64,000 bases of DNA from assembly GCA_963921195.1 (NCBI GenBank), contig OY992540.1:79101337-79165336 (forward strand). The letters run 5' to 3'. Position 1 is the stretch's first letter. Each line of letters starts with the position of its first letter. The notes beneath the pieces are model-generated. The model did no database searches. It had not been told where the DNA came from and saw only the letters and a list, made by a program, of their open reading frames with translations. This document shows positions 23,400 to 34,029 of this stretch, one piece after another. Made by a program: the position numbers and the translations under genes. The stretch is from Pegoplata infirma (Eukaryota > Arthropoda > Insecta > Diptera > Anthomyiidae).

Positions 23400-23830
23400 A
23401 ACGAAATACTTCGTACATTGTACGAAATATTTCGTAGTATTGCCGGAACGAAATATTTCGTAATATTTTCCTATGGCACTTCGTAAATAGTACGAAGTTT
23501 TTTAGTAATATTTACGAAATAAATACGAAAATATTTCGTAAAGCTACGATATATTTAGTATTACTGCGAAATATTTCGTGATAATACAAAATCATTTTGT
23601 ACATATTACGAAGTTTTTTTTGTAAATATGAATTTTGTTTATTTTTACGAAAATATTTCGTGAAGTTACGAAATATTTTGTATAATTACGAAATATTTTG
23701 TATAACGTTACAATAGCCAAATACCGTTATTATGGGTGGGTATCGATTGCCAACCTTGATTTTTACGAAAAAAATTTCGTAAAATTACAAAGTATTTTGC
23801 AAAATTACAAAAAAAAATGTTTTACGTTTA
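23400..23830. repeat. ACGAAATATTTCGTA palindrome array
   Basis: At least a dozen copies or near copies of the palindrome CGAAATATTTCG, mostly flanked by TA, are spaced 15-30 bases apart, with TACGAAGT variants. A similar block lies at ~31245-31395, just outside the other side of the mini-me/BEL nest. Non-coding. Confidence 0.8.
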
Positions 23831-24328
23831 CCGAGCAAACATTCAATTCCACTTCCAAACGGAATTAAGTCTGGAACATTCCCATAGAACCAATGTCAAA
23901 ACACCTAACAGACTCCATTGAAAATATATCTTGAATGAATTGATTTTGTGTTAATAAATAAATAATAAAAAACCGTAAACAAAAATTAAAAAGAGAAGGA
24001 ACAAATTTTAACAAGTAAGAAAGTTATAGTCGGTCAATACCGACCATATGATACCCTACACCAGTGTTTTCCGGAAAATGGGTTCTAAGTCCAAACATGG
24101 ACATCTTTATTTAGTGCAGAAAACACACACAGATCAAATTTTAGTGGAATTGGTTTATTTTTTGTCAATAAACCAATTTAACTGAATATCGGTCGAAATT
24201 TTTATATGGGAGACTAAGTCCAAAAATGGTCCAATTATATTCCGATTTGATTTAGTTACTGAAATACACGTTAAACACCTAAAAATAAAATTTTTATCAA
24301 ATATTTCTATTTTTATGAATTTTGAGGG

Positions 24329-24663
24329 TGTTAAATTTCCGAGAACTTGTACAGCAAGCCGTGTTAACCCTTTCGATAGCACTTCAATAAATTTGTCGCA
24401 GTTAATATTGTATTACAATTAAAGTTTATTGTGTGTTAATTTAAACAATATAAAAAAAAAGAAAATTTAAGTTACTTTAAATAATTCAATAAAAGCAAAT
24501 ATATATAGCAAAAAATAAAGCGCTTCAGAATTGTATGATTACACGGCTTCTCTTCTCACAAATAACTACCGTGTTGCAGGTTACCAATTTACGATTTGAC
24601 GTTTACGAAGTCAAAGTTGAAAGGAAAATATTTACGGCGCTGGTATGCAAGCCGTCGGTAACA
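24329..24663 (-). repeat. BEL 3' LTR (335 bp)
   Basis: Matches 30467-30800 almost base for base. It has the TGTTA...TAACA short inverted ends. Two AATAAA hexamers are readable on the plus strand, but the element is transcribed on the minus strand; no promoter element was identified. Confidence 0.95.
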
Positions 24664-26263
24664 TTCCCCCCTCCGTAAGCGGGCGAACTTCTCCAAGCTT
24701 GCCCTCAGAAATACTGCCGACGTCTAAGACAGCTAACTTGCTGGCTGGTCGCTGTAAAACACCATTTTTCGTTCGGACTGTTGCACGTCTCACTTGACCG
24801 TCATTGGCTGTAACCGTCTCGATTATAATACCCTTTAACCAGCAGTTCCTTGGTTGATTTTCATCGACTACGAGAACCACATCCCCGACAACTATTGGGG
24901 GTTGTTTGTCAAACCATTTGCTCCTTCTTGTTAAAATAGGCGTATACTCCTTGAGCCATCTTTGCCAGAATTTATCTGCATATGCTTGAGTCTGGTGCCA
25001 CCTCTGTCTCAAATTAAATTCATCAGTACATACAGGCTTGTAACCCGTGGATGAGCCAAGTAAAAGGTGATTCGGGGTAATAGCTTCATCGTCGATGGAC
25101 TCAAGTGATACAAAAGTCAATGGTCTAGAGTTTATGACAAATTCTACCTCGATAAGGGCACTTCTTAATGTCTCGTCACTAAAGTTTGACTTTGGTTGGA
25201 TGTTGTGTAAAACAGTCTTAACTGACCGCACCAATCTCTCCCAAGCCCCGCCCATATGGGGGGCTGCCGGAGGGTTAAAAAACCATTCTATGTCATCAAA
25301 GGTTTTCACCAATGATTCTCCATCGAGTTTATGCATCTCCTCTCGCAAAGCCTTCTCTGTAGCTTTAAAATTAGTGCCGTTGTCAGTATAGATCTGGCTA
25401 GGATAACCACGGCGGCCAATAAAATTTCTTAGGCACATAACGCAAGAACTCGTGTCCAGACTATGGGCCACCTCGAGATGTATAGCACGAGTTGTCAGGC
25501 ATGTAAATATTACACCCCATCGTTTCTCAGATCTTCTTCCCACTGTAACAGTAATGGGGCCAAAGTAATCAATGCCTGTATACGTGAATGGACGCTCAAA
25601 TACTCCTAATCTAGCCCGTGGAAGGGGCGCCATTTTGGGGATCTTAGGCGAGGCTGCTTCATTTTTACATCTCTGGCACAGACTTCGCATTTTTCGGTAT
25701 ACCACTCGTAACTTTGGTATATAATATTGACCCTTGAGGTTGTTGACCACGGTCTCGTGCGATACATGATGATAGAGCTCATGAGCATTTTTGACAATCA
25801 AAAGGGTGATGTGGTGTCCTTGGGGTAAAACAATGACGTCTTTGTGGTAACTTAAATATTCAGTTCTTCCACGTACTCTGATGAGACCATCATCGTCTAG
25901 AAAAACATTCAAACATATTAGTGGAGAATTTTTCGCAATACTCTTACCCTGTTGCAAACAACAAATTTCATCGTGATAAGCATGTGATTGAGCCATGCCG
26001 TACAAAACCAACTTAGACCTGCGCATCATCTCAAAGGTGACTACGTCGGGTTTCAATGTTCCATTAGCTGCAGCTTTAATCTTCCCCAAATACAAAAGGA
26101 ATGTTGCTAACGCACGATAAAGTCTTCTCCAGTCAGAAAAGTAGTCCACATTTAGTGTCATGGTAGGAACCTGTGTGTGCATGTGTAAATGACAATTTCG
26201 AATTTCAGTTGTATCAGTAGGTCCAAGGTCATCGCATTGAGGCCAACTATTCTCATCTGACAT
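24632..26263 (-). CDS. BEL/Pao Pol C-terminal part: integrase and DUF5641-like domain
   Basis: 543 codons from the first ATG after the TAG at 26306-26308, in the same frame as the upstream ORF. An HHCC zinc-binding region (histidines in HHVSHE, cysteines in CQRCK) precedes the rve integrase core with catalytic D of GIDYFGP, D of YTDNGTNF and E of GGAWERLV, the D,D-35-E arrangement. The C-terminal WHQTQAYADKFWQRW and GDVVLVVDENQPRNCWLKG regions are typical of BEL/Pao. It inserts the cDNA into the chromosome. The ATG is probably not a natural start: in relatives this is the continuation of one polyprotein. The ORF ends inside the 3' LTR, past the polypurine tract. Confidence 0.92.
   Translation of the reverse strand: MSDENSWPQCDDLGPTDTTEIRNCHLHMHTQVPTMTLNVDYFSDWRRLYRALATFLLYLGKIKAAANGTLKPDVVTFEMMRRSKLVLYGMAQSHAYHDEICCLQQGKSIAKNSPLICLNVFLDDDGLIRVRGRTEYLSYHKDVIVLPQGHHITLLIVKNAHELYHHVSHETVVNNLKGQYYIPKLRVVYRKMRSLCQRCKNEAASPKIPKMAPLPRARLGVFERPFTYTGIDYFGPITVTVGRRSEKRWGVIFTCLTTRAIHLEVAHSLDTSSCVMCLRNFIGRRGYPSQIYTDNGTNFKATEKALREEMHKLDGESLVKTFDDIEWFFNPPAAPHMGGAWERLVRSVKTVLHNIQPKSNFSDETLRSALIEVEFVINSRPLTFVSLESIDDEAITPNHLLLGSSTGYKPVCTDEFNLRQRWHQTQAYADKFWQRWLKEYTPILTRRSKWFDKQPPIVVGDVVLVVDENQPRNCWLKGIIIETVTANDGQVRRATVRTKNGVLQRPASKLAVLDVGSISEGKLGEVRPLTEGGMLPTACIPAP
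24664..24675 (-). other. BEL polypurine tract
   Basis: Minus-strand CGGAGGGGGGAA lies directly before the 3' LTR, where plus-strand DNA synthesis is primed in LTR retrotransposons. Confidence 0.85.
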
Positions 26264-26305
26264 TAAAAAATCTGGGCCACTAAGCCAGAGTGTCGTATTC
26301 GGTTT

Positions 26306-29300
26306 CTATGTATTTTTTGTAGCAAGATCAGCCGGGTTGCTTTTAGATGGAACCCACTTCCATTGTTGTACCTGAGAGTGTTCTAAGATTTCTCCCACTC
26401 TATGCATCACGAATTGTTGATACTTTCTAGGGTCCATTTGTAGCCACTTAAGAACCGTCCTCGAATCAGACCAATAGTGACACGAGTTTATAGGAATACG
26501 TTCAATTTGCATTACCTTTAACGACAACCTGATACCTATCACAGCCGCTTGTAGTTCCAACCTAGGGATAGATACTGGCTTCAGTGGCGCTACTTTAGAT
26601 TTCGCCATTACCACAGTAACCGAAACTTCATCACGATACCTAATCCGTAAATAACAAATTGCCGCGTATCCGAATTCACCGGCATCTACAAATGTGTGTA
26701 ATTGAACGTCATCAGATAATTGTAAATCGGTTGAGTAGCATCGGGGTACTTCCATTGAAGTTATAAGTGGTAATTTTTCCTTCCACTGGTACCATTTCAT
26801 GATGAGGTCGTCTTTCAGTTCCTCGTCCCAATTCAGACCCGATCGCCATATTTCCTGGAGTAGTATTTTCAATCCAATTGTGTAGCATGAAAGAAAACCC
26901 AGGGGGTCATAAATAGACATTAACACCTTCAAGACCTCTCTTTTTGTTGGGATGATTTGTTGATTCATAATTTCCCGCTCAAGTTTGGGAAATTTGTAGA
27001 TGTATTTAAACACATCTTTAGATGGGTCCCAGTGGACACCGAGGATTTTTTCTGTTGACCCCAGCTCCCTGGGAGACTGTGTGCCATTATCCTGACCGCA
27101 AAGTTGATTTACCACAGTCGCGGAGTTAGAGGCCCAATTACGAATTTTAAAGCCACCAGATGCATGTATTTTTAAAACATCATTAGCCAAGCGTATTGCG
27201 TCTTCTTCATTATCAACGCTATCAATTAAATCGTCGACGTAGTGGTGTTTCTTTATGGCCTCGACTGCCCTGCTGAATTCATTATTGAAACGATCAGCGT
27301 TCTTATTACGAACGAAATGTGCCATACATGGTGCACAGTTCAAGCCAAATGTAAGAGCACTCATAACGTATATACTTGGAGTATCACTATCATTCTCGTC
27401 CCACCACAGAAATCTTTGTGCATGAGAGTCCTCCCTCTTGACCAGTATTTGATGGAACATCTCAGCGATATCACCGCATATTGCGATTCGACCAATTCTG
27501 AATGCTAAAAGAACGTCTATTAACGAGGTCAGTAAGTCAGGTCCGCATAGAAGAAAATCATTAAGTGCAGTGCCATCTGTTTTCGCTGCTGCATCCCATA
27601 CCAATCTGACTCTATTAGGCTTATTCGGATTACTGGTAACAAATATTGGAAGGTACCATGTGTGCGGTTCATTATTGGCGATTTCATCCGGTGATAACTT
27701 TCGAGCGTAACCTTTATCTATCAAGTTGTTTACCTCTTTTTCTATTTTCATTTTCAGATCGGCGTCTTTTTTCATCTTTTTCTGAAGGCACAGAGCTCGT
27801 TGATATGCTGTTATATAGCTGTTCGGTAAATCCACTTTGTCGTTTCGCCATGGTAGACCAACTTCAAATCGGTTGTCAGTGTATGTACATGTTGATTCAA
27901 GAATACGAATAGCCTTTTCATCGTCAGCTGAGTGAAGAGTCTTGACAGCAGATGACTCAAGAGCAAACATTTGCTTTACCGCATCATGGATTTCCTCAAG
28001 TTTGCCCTCGCATTTGCATAAGTGGATATTCACCTGATGATTCTTTCCATAACCAGTTGACGTTCCTTGAACCGCCCAACCAAGCCGGGTTTTCGTAGCG
28101 ATTGGGTGATTCCAAGGACCTTCACATATTTTCAATGGTACTGCTAGATTCCAATTGTCGCTCCCAATCAGAATAGTCGGCTTTGCGTTCCTGTAAGATG
28201 GAATTGGAATTGATGATAAATATGGATACTTAGCCTTTATTGATTTTTCCTCCATTGACTGTTGTGGTAGTGAAAGGTTTTTCACTGTCCGAACACCGTT
28301 CATCTTAAATGTTGAATTAGTTTGAGGATTTGATATATTGACTGAAGTTCTATAAGATGATTCTTCTACTCTTGTTGTATCACCAGTCCATTTGAGGCAC
28401 AGTGACTCTTTGACACCATGCATTTTGAGTTTGTTGAAAATTTCCTCTTCCATTAGCGTAATTGATGAGCCTTCGTCTAAAAATGCGTATGTATCAATAA
28501 AATTTTTACCAGCATTTACACGTACTGGTATTATTCGAAAAAGCGTTGTATTATCCCGATCATGATGTGAATTAACAGTCGCCGTATTTTCCGGCTCTAA
28601 AGGCAAGTTCGAGCTTACCCCTACTGATGCATCCATCTTATGTAGCTGTGGGTGATGCTTTGCCTTACAACCATCCACGCCGCAATCCTTGTTCACATAG
28701 CACTTACGACGATGGACCTTCAAGCATCTTTTACAAATTTGCTTTTCACTGATAAGATCCCATTTTTCTTCAATGGGCAATTCAGAAAAGGTTGTGCACT
28801 GAAATATCTTGTGCTCAGTACTGTTACATGCGAAACATCTTGCCTCAGTAGCCTTGTTGACTTCCGTATGAGTATTGATGACGTTACTTTTCTTCGAAAA
28901 AACGGGGGTTGTCACTTCAGATGCAGCTTCAGCTATTGAATACAACCAGTTGCTAAATAATAACAAAGTTGGTTGTTCCTTAGGCTTTGGCAACATTGCC
29001 CATTGCAATTTGTAAGTGTTGGATAATTTGTCCAATAACTCTTTAACGAGCATTGGGTTGTTAAGGTGTGCCTCCATATTACACGCTTCGATGGTAGAGC
29101 AAATATTTTTAACACACATTGCAAAATCTATAATCGCGTCTAGTCTGTCTCTTGGTGGTGGCATGTGTCGGGCTTTTTCTATCATCCGTTCCAGAATCAA
29201 CTCTGGGCGACCAAAATACATTTTCAAAGTTCTTATTATCTCCGGAACCATTTTTGGTAGTAGGAGAAAATTACGAACCATCTCACGTGCCTTACCCTTT

Positions 29301-30376
29301 AAGCAATGTTGTAGACGAATCAAGTTCTCCGCATCAGAATAACCACCTACCATTGTACTATTCTCAAAGCTGCTTAAAAAGATTGGCCACTCATCCGGAT
29401 CACCGTTAAATGTAGGCAATTCTTTCGGTAATACCTGTCGGGCAGCAAGCTGTTGAGGAGTAGGATTATTAAGAGACATACTATTGGTTGTATTAATACT
29501 GTATTGTCGATAATTGTTTGGAGTTTCACCAAACTGTTGTAAAATTTCATATTTCTTTTGTAGATAACGCTGATTTAATTTTTGTTCCTCTTCTAGCATT
29601 TCGAGTTCCAATTTTTTCTGTTGATGCACAAACATATTATCCAGATGTTGATTTTCGAAGTTAACATGTCGCATTCTTTCATGTTGATTATCAACATTAC
29701 CATGTTGCATTCTGTTACGTTGCTGATTGTTACCACAAACATTTTGTGGCACATGTTGTTGCAACATTGTTGCTGGCTTCGAATTCGAAATAGAGCAGAC
29801 GTTAAAAGCCGTTGATGTTGTAGTGCATGATGCAGCCTGCTTGTTAAAAAGGGGTTGATAATTGTTGTTGTTGTATACCATTGTATTTTGCGTTGACGTT
29901 GAACATGTCCGCACTTGGCTAGTATCGTTGTTGTTGTACAATGTATTTGCTTGACGATTGTCGTTGTTGTTGTATAACGTATTTTCCGCAGCAGCAGACG
30001 TATACATGGCAGACTTTTCTGCATCATAAATTTGTACGTTGTTCTGTGTAAATTCTGGCGCAGTTGCTGGGCCAACCGCAAACGATTTCGCTCCCATGGC
30101 TGCTTCTAATTGTTGGATTTCCGTGGGTGTTGCATCTAACGATTCACCAACATTACCGGGTGGGGATGATGCACCCTGTGGTGGTCCCAGTGGTTGACTC
30201 TGTGTGTTTCCGCGTGCTCCCATACATGATTCGCAATCCCAACTAAGATTATGGATTTCATCACCCACTTTTGCGCAATCATAGTGGCACCAACCATCAC
30301 AGGTGTCGCACTGAACCATTCTATCATTATCCACCTCACTGCACATCGTGCAGCTGCTCGTCTTCTTAGGTGGCAT
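26306..30376 (-). CDS. BEL/Pao Gag-protease-RT-RNase H polyprotein
   Basis: 1356 codons from an ATG 90 bp inside the 5' LTR. In order: a PHD-type finger (residues ~9-53, C-x2-C...H-x2-C...C-x2-C), an Asn/Gln-rich stretch (~100-300), the DUF1759-type Gag region (~310-480, containing PTFNGDPDEWPIF), CCHC-type zinc motifs (CFACNSTEHKIFQC and CKRC), a retropepsin-like region whose active site reads LDEGSS instead of DSG, RT with the YVDD box (HHYVDDLID), the YDPLGF motif of the Pao peptidase-like domain, and RNase H (FVDAGEFGYA, SIPRLELQAA, YWSDS). It makes the particle and the cDNA. It stops at TAG 26306-26308, immediately after the conserved PADLAT region; 14 codons further the same frame continues in the integrase ORF. 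Confidence 0.93.
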   Translation of the reverse strand: MPPKKTSSCTMCSEVDNDRMVQCDTCDGWCHYDCAKVGDEIHNLSWDCESCMGARGNTQSQPLGPPQGASSPPGNVGESLDATPTEIQQLEAAMGAKSFAVGPATAPEFTQNNVQIYDAEKSAMYTSAAAENTLYNNNDNRQANTLYNNNDTSQVRTCSTSTQNTMVYNNNNYQPLFNKQAASCTTTSTAFNVCSISNSKPATMLQQHVPQNVCGNNQQRNRMQHGNVDNQHERMRHVNFENQHLDNMFVHQQKKLELEMLEEEQKLNQRYLQKKYEILQQFGETPNNYRQYSINTTNSMSLNNPTPQQLAARQVLPKELPTFNGDPDEWPIFLSSFENSTMVGGYSDAENLIRLQHCLKGKAREMVRNFLLLPKMVPEIIRTLKMYFGRPELILERMIEKARHMPPPRDRLDAIIDFAMCVKNICSTIEACNMEAHLNNPMLVKELLDKLSNTYKLQWAMLPKPKEQPTLLLFSNWLYSIAEAASEVTTPVFSKKSNVINTHTEVNKATEARCFACNSTEHKIFQCTTFSELPIEEKWDLISEKQICKRCLKVHRRKCYVNKDCGVDGCKAKHHPQLHKMDASVGVSSNLPLEPENTATVNSHHDRDNTTLFRIIPVRVNAGKNFIDTYAFLDEGSSITLMEEEIFNKLKMHGVKESLCLKWTGDTTRVEESSYRTSVNISNPQTNSTFKMNGVRTVKNLSLPQQSMEEKSIKAKYPYLSSIPIPSYRNAKPTILIGSDNWNLAVPLKICEGPWNHPIATKTRLGWAVQGTSTGYGKNHQVNIHLCKCEGKLEEIHDAVKQMFALESSAVKTLHSADDEKAIRILESTCTYTDNRFEVGLPWRNDKVDLPNSYITAYQRALCLQKKMKKDADLKMKIEKEVNNLIDKGYARKLSPDEIANNEPHTWYLPIFVTSNPNKPNRVRLVWDAAAKTDGTALNDFLLCGPDLLTSLIDVLLAFRIGRIAICGDIAEMFHQILVKREDSHAQRFLWWDENDSDTPSIYVMSALTFGLNCAPCMAHFVRNKNADRFNNEFSRAVEAIKKHHYVDDLIDSVDNEEDAIRLANDVLKIHASGGFKIRNWASNSATVVNQLCGQDNGTQSPRELGSTEKILGVHWDPSKDVFKYIYKFPKLEREIMNQQIIPTKREVLKVLMSIYDPLGFLSCYTIGLKILLQEIWRSGLNWDEELKDDLIMKWYQWKEKLPLITSMEVPRCYSTDLQLSDDVQLHTFVDAGEFGYAAICYLRIRYRDEVSVTVVMAKSKVAPLKPVSIPRLELQAAVIGIRLSLKVMQIERIPINSCHYWSDSRTVLKWLQMDPRKYQQFVMHRVGEILEHSQVQQWKWVPSKSNPADLATKNT

Positions 30377-30466
30377 TTATGCGTTTTATCTATTTGCCTC
30401 TGTTGAATAGCAAGTTACCTATCCAGTCGATTCCCAGGAATAGACTTTCATAGAATTTTGAAGAAT

Positions 30467-30800
30467 TGTTAAATTTCCGAGAACTTGTACAGCAAGCCGT
30501 GTTAACCCTTTCGATAGCACTTCAATAAATTTGTCGCAGTTAATATTGTATTACAATTAAAGTTTATTGTGTGTTAATTTAAACAATATAAAAAAAAGAA
30601 AATTTAAGTTACTTTAAATAATTCAATAAAAGCAAATATATATAGCAAAAAATAAAGCGCTTCAAAATTGTATGATTACACGGCTTCTCTTCTCACAAAT
30701 AACTACCGTGTTGCAGGTTACCAATTTACGATTTGACGTTTACGAAGTCAAAGTTGAAAGGAAAATATTTACGGCGCTGGTATGCAAGCCGTCGGTAACA
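30467..30800 (-). repeat. BEL 5' LTR (334 bp)
   Basis: Transcription on the minus strand should start in this LTR. Ends TGTTA/TAACA as in the left copy. The primer-binding site just inside it (below 30467) could not be matched to a tRNA by eye. Confidence 0.95.
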
Positions 30801-31190
30801 GAGGGAATTATGTGAATATCGGGAAGGTGGTTTGTATGGGGACTACCAGAAGCACTGACCCGATTCCTTAGAAATTTGGAATGGTGATTTGTGCATATAA
30901 AATTTGATTACCTGCTGAATTTAAACGCGATATCTATTTTAATACGGTTATAAGAGTCATTTAAGCCGAATCCAAAGGGGCGTTTGTATGGGGGCTAGGT
31001 CTTAACATGGACCGATTTTTTCCAAACCGATAGATGGAAAGACGGACGGACGGACATCGCTAAATCGACTCAAAAAGTAATTCTGAGTCGATCGGTATAC
31101 TTGAAGGTAGGTCTAGGACCAATATTTCGGGTAGTTTCAAACATCAGCACAAACTCATTATACCCTGTACCACAGAGTGGTGTAGGGTAT

Positions 31191-32717
31191 AATATACTAT
31201 TTTTTAATTGTTAAAACCAAGACCTTGATTTTGAGATTTTTTTTTTTTTACGAAAAATATTTTGTAGTTACGAAATATTTTGTAATGTATTTCGTAAAAT
31301 AAACGAAATTTGTATTTTAACGAAATTCTAAGTTTTTTTAAAATTACAAAAATTTCGTTTATTGTACGAAAAAAATAATACGAAATAATACTTCATATTT
31401 TTATGCATGAAATTTTTTGACTGTACAAAAAAATCACTCAAAATTTACTTCTGGCGATAAATTCTAGTTTTGGTTGTATATCTTATAAAGATTATTAAAA
31501 ACAAGTGTTAACATTTTTATTATCGAATAATAAATTGAATGAACCCTTTTAAGGGTTAAATGCATTTTGATAAACTTTTTAAATTTTGGAATGACCCATA
31601 TTGTACACAAACTAAATAAAACAATTTTAATTACTATTGGTTTATAAATGTATATGAATTTATTTATTATTGTAGATATTAAGTCGTTACCGCCAAAATA
31701 TTGTAAGAGCAACAATTTTCATTGTCACATATTTGATAATTTAAAAACTGAACCGAAAACAATTTTTTTTTAAATAAAACAGAAATATACATAAATAAGA
31801 ACATTAGTATTAAACGTTTTCTACGAAAATTTGAGCGAATAATTGTTGTATTTGTATCAAAAATGTCAAACAGCATTTTTTACAAATGTTTCAAAATGTA
31901 GTTATTTTTAGTTTATTAATAAACAGGTGTAAAAAACACTACAGTGTAGTAACAGTTGTTTATACCATATTCGCATACAGCGTTTAAAACATCGTTTTAC
32001 TTTTGTGTTTAAAATTAAATAAAAGTGTTCTTCGCAGTGCCAGTAGTTTAAAATGGCATTCGCTTCTCTTCCGGTTCGTTTAGCAACGGCTGTTATTTGA
32101 CGACAACTTAACACAGTGTTGTTATTACGTGTTTTCGAAATGTTGCCGAGATGTTTTGGAGATGTTTCCGAGATTTTTAAAATAGAACGATGTTTTGTTT
32201 TGAATGTATGGGGAAACACTTGTTTAAATTTAAACATGCCAATGTGAATATGGTATTATAACGAAGTTATTTTGACTTGAACACAAATAGTTGAAAGTTA
32301 TAAACAGTATTTAACAAACATATTTTATTTTTTTTATTCAAAAGAAAACGTGCAGATTAGTCTGATTCATATATGGCACTTTTTTGGGTTTTTTGTATGG
32401 GCCATCCGGAATATATATTAAGCACAGTGAAAACATAACACGTTATTTTTTTAAATTTTTTCATTAAAGTTTAGGGGTCGTCACCGGGCCCTTAACTTTG
32501 GGCCTTAAAAAAAATTTTAACACAATCAAAAAAAATCGATTTTTATTTTTTTTATATTTTTTTTTGTATTAAAGAAGCTAATCAAGTAAAATTATAATAA
32601 ACATTACAAAAAAAAATCAAAAATTTTTTTTATTGCTTTTTTTTAAATATATTTTTTTTGGCTTTCGTCGCAAGTGAACGTTGTTTTAGAAAAAATAAAA
32701 AAATTAAGCACATTATA
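31191..32717. other. Gene-free stretch: ACGAAATATTTTG block and an inverted-repeat patch
   Basis: 31245-31395 repeats ACGAAATATTTTGTA-like units as at 23400-23830. At ~31945-32265 a GTTTATACCATATTCGCAT segment is mirrored by TGAATATGGTATTATAAC, suggesting a small decayed TIR element. The 109-codon minus frame across it (31908-32237) follows the inverted repeat and is not credible as a gene. The remainder is AT-rich. Confidence 0.5.
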
Positions 32718-32822
32718 TTATCAAGAGCAACTAAAATCCTATCACGTAAGCTTTTCAAAACTTAAAAATTATCAAGAGCAACTAAAATCCTATCACGTAA
32801 GCTTTTCAAAACTTAAAAATTT
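32718..32822. repeat. 51-bp tandem duplication
   Basis: The phrase ATCAAGAGCAACTAAAATCC, continuing to CACGTAAGCTTTTCAAAACT, occurs twice in a row at a 51-base offset (32720 and 32771) without visible differences, so it is recent. No gene. Confidence 0.9.
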
Positions 32823-32960
32823 TTACACACAAAAAAAAATTGTAATTTTTTTTTTTACAAAAATAAAAAAAAAGTTTTTTACTCAAAAAAAAAATATATT
32901 TCTAATCAAAATTGCTAATTTTTTTTACCGTTAAAAAATTTACTATCCTTTAAAAAGGGC

Positions 32961-33013
32961 ATTGTGGAGGGTATTTATAGTTTCGGCCAAGTCGAATTTA
33001 ACTTTTCTACTTG
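32961..33013 (+). mobile_element. 3' end fragment of mini-me/DINE-1-like family 1
   Basis: Only the terminal part is recognisable: TTGTGGAGGGTAT, TTCGGCCAAGTCGAA hairpin, TTTAACTTTTCTACTTG next to TT. Confidence 0.65.
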
Positions 33014-33453
33014 TTGTAAACTTACAATATTTTGGCGGTAATGGATCGATATGTACAACATGCATGTAGTGTATCGTTAACCACAGAAAATATTCTTATC
33101 ACTGTGGTATACGGCAAAGTAATATACCTCCCCTTATCAAACTCATGCGAGTTTATGGTTTTTGTTTACATTCAATATATACAAGAAGTAAAAGATAAAC
33201 TTTTTCTTATGTAAGGCAAATTCAAAAAAAATTTATTTAATAAAATAATAACAAAGAACAAATTACTAAGATGGGTAATAATAATAATTTATACTGAAGT
33301 ATGAGCATTAAAAGAGTTATAGCTGACCATACTGACTATATTTTTGTCAACACTTAAATTATTTGAAAAGCACACTTGATTTAAAATAAATAAAATTTCG
33401 TATAACAAAAATGTAGTTGAAAAATATTAAAAATGCTTGAAAATCAATATACT

Positions 33454-33716
33454 TATCGAGGGCGAATATTCAAAACTTGCTATCTGCAATATTTTCGAAA
33501 TAGAGTTCTCGATAGAATTATATTCACTGAATTAGTTGTCATCTATTAAATTAATTTTTAAATGAAATTTTATCTAAAAAAAAAATTGTTTTTAATTATA
33601 TTGTAGACAAAATATTAATAATAATTCTTAGAATTACCTTAAAATAGCAAGAGATCAAAAACTCCTAAGAAATTTTTATTATGTAAATAGCAAGTTTTAA
33701 ATATTCGCCCTTGATA
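33454..33716. mobile_element. MITE with TCGAGGGCGAATATT ends
   Basis: The left end ATCGAGGGCGAATATTCAAA and the right end TTTAAATATTCGCCCTTGAT are inverted, with CTTGCTAT / ATAGCAAG continuing inward. Size ~260 bp, no ORF; TA-rich flanks prevent fixing the duplication. Confidence 0.75.
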
Positions 33717-33794
33717 TATAGATTTGTTTATTTGTTTATAATAAGCAAGTAAAATGTTTAAACTCGAAATGCCGAATATAATTATACAATTATA

Positions 33795-33957
33795 GGCCCT
33801 TACCACAAGAAAACAAAAAGTTTATTTTAACAAAAGTTTTATTTAAATTTTTCAATATATTTTTTGAAAGTCGGTTTTAAAAACAAAAACAATTTGTATG
33901 GAAATAAAATTAAAAGCTGATTTTAAATATATTTTATTTTTCTATGGTAAGGCTGAT
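33795..33957 (+). mobile_element. ~170-bp MITE (GGCCCTTACCACAAGAAAA), copy 2
   Basis: Same ends and interior as 13046-13213; the right arm reads TTTTTCTATGGTAAGGC, slightly diverged. Confidence 0.85.
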
Positions 33958-34029
33958 ACAATGAAAAAAGATTTTATCAAAATACTTTATTTGAAGCAAA
34001 TTGTTAAAAAAAAGGTTCTGTAAAAAAAT

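Larger units (their letters stand above)
24329..30800 (-). mobile_element. BEL/Pao LTR retrotransposon, nearly intact
   Basis: A 6472-bp element flanked by a perfect 5-bp duplication GAGGG (24324-24328 and 30801-30805). The LTRs begin TGTTA and end TAACA, and read from the minus strand enclose Gag, protease, RT, RNase H and integrase in the BEL/Pao order. A purine tract (CGGAGGGGGGAA) abuts the 3' LTR. By eye the LTRs differ by one substitution (G/A near 24528) and one base in an A-run, so the insertion is young. The coding region has one in-frame TAG. It lies in a family-2 mini-me-like copy. Confidence 0.95.
24012..31190 (-). mobile_element. Mini-me/DINE-1-like element, family 2, split by BEL insertion
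   Basis: On the minus strand it starts with the ACCCTACACCACTCTGTGG hairpin at ~31190, carries a GTCCGTCCGTCCGTC tract (~31030-31055), is interrupted by the BEL element (24329-30800), and ends with the GGTCGGTATTGACCGAC hairpin and CTTG at 24012. Removing the BEL element and one GAGGG rebuilds a sequence collinear with the copy at 18879-19666. Non-coding. Confidence 0.85.

Noticed and set aside
29593..30081. 162-codon minus-strand frame rich in T, Q and N
   Set aside because: Shadow of the Asn/Gln-rich part of BEL Gag in another frame; the Gag frame has the conserved domains.
31908..32237. 109-codon minus-strand frame
   Set aside because: It spans an inverted-repeat patch and AT-rich flank, with no recognisable features.
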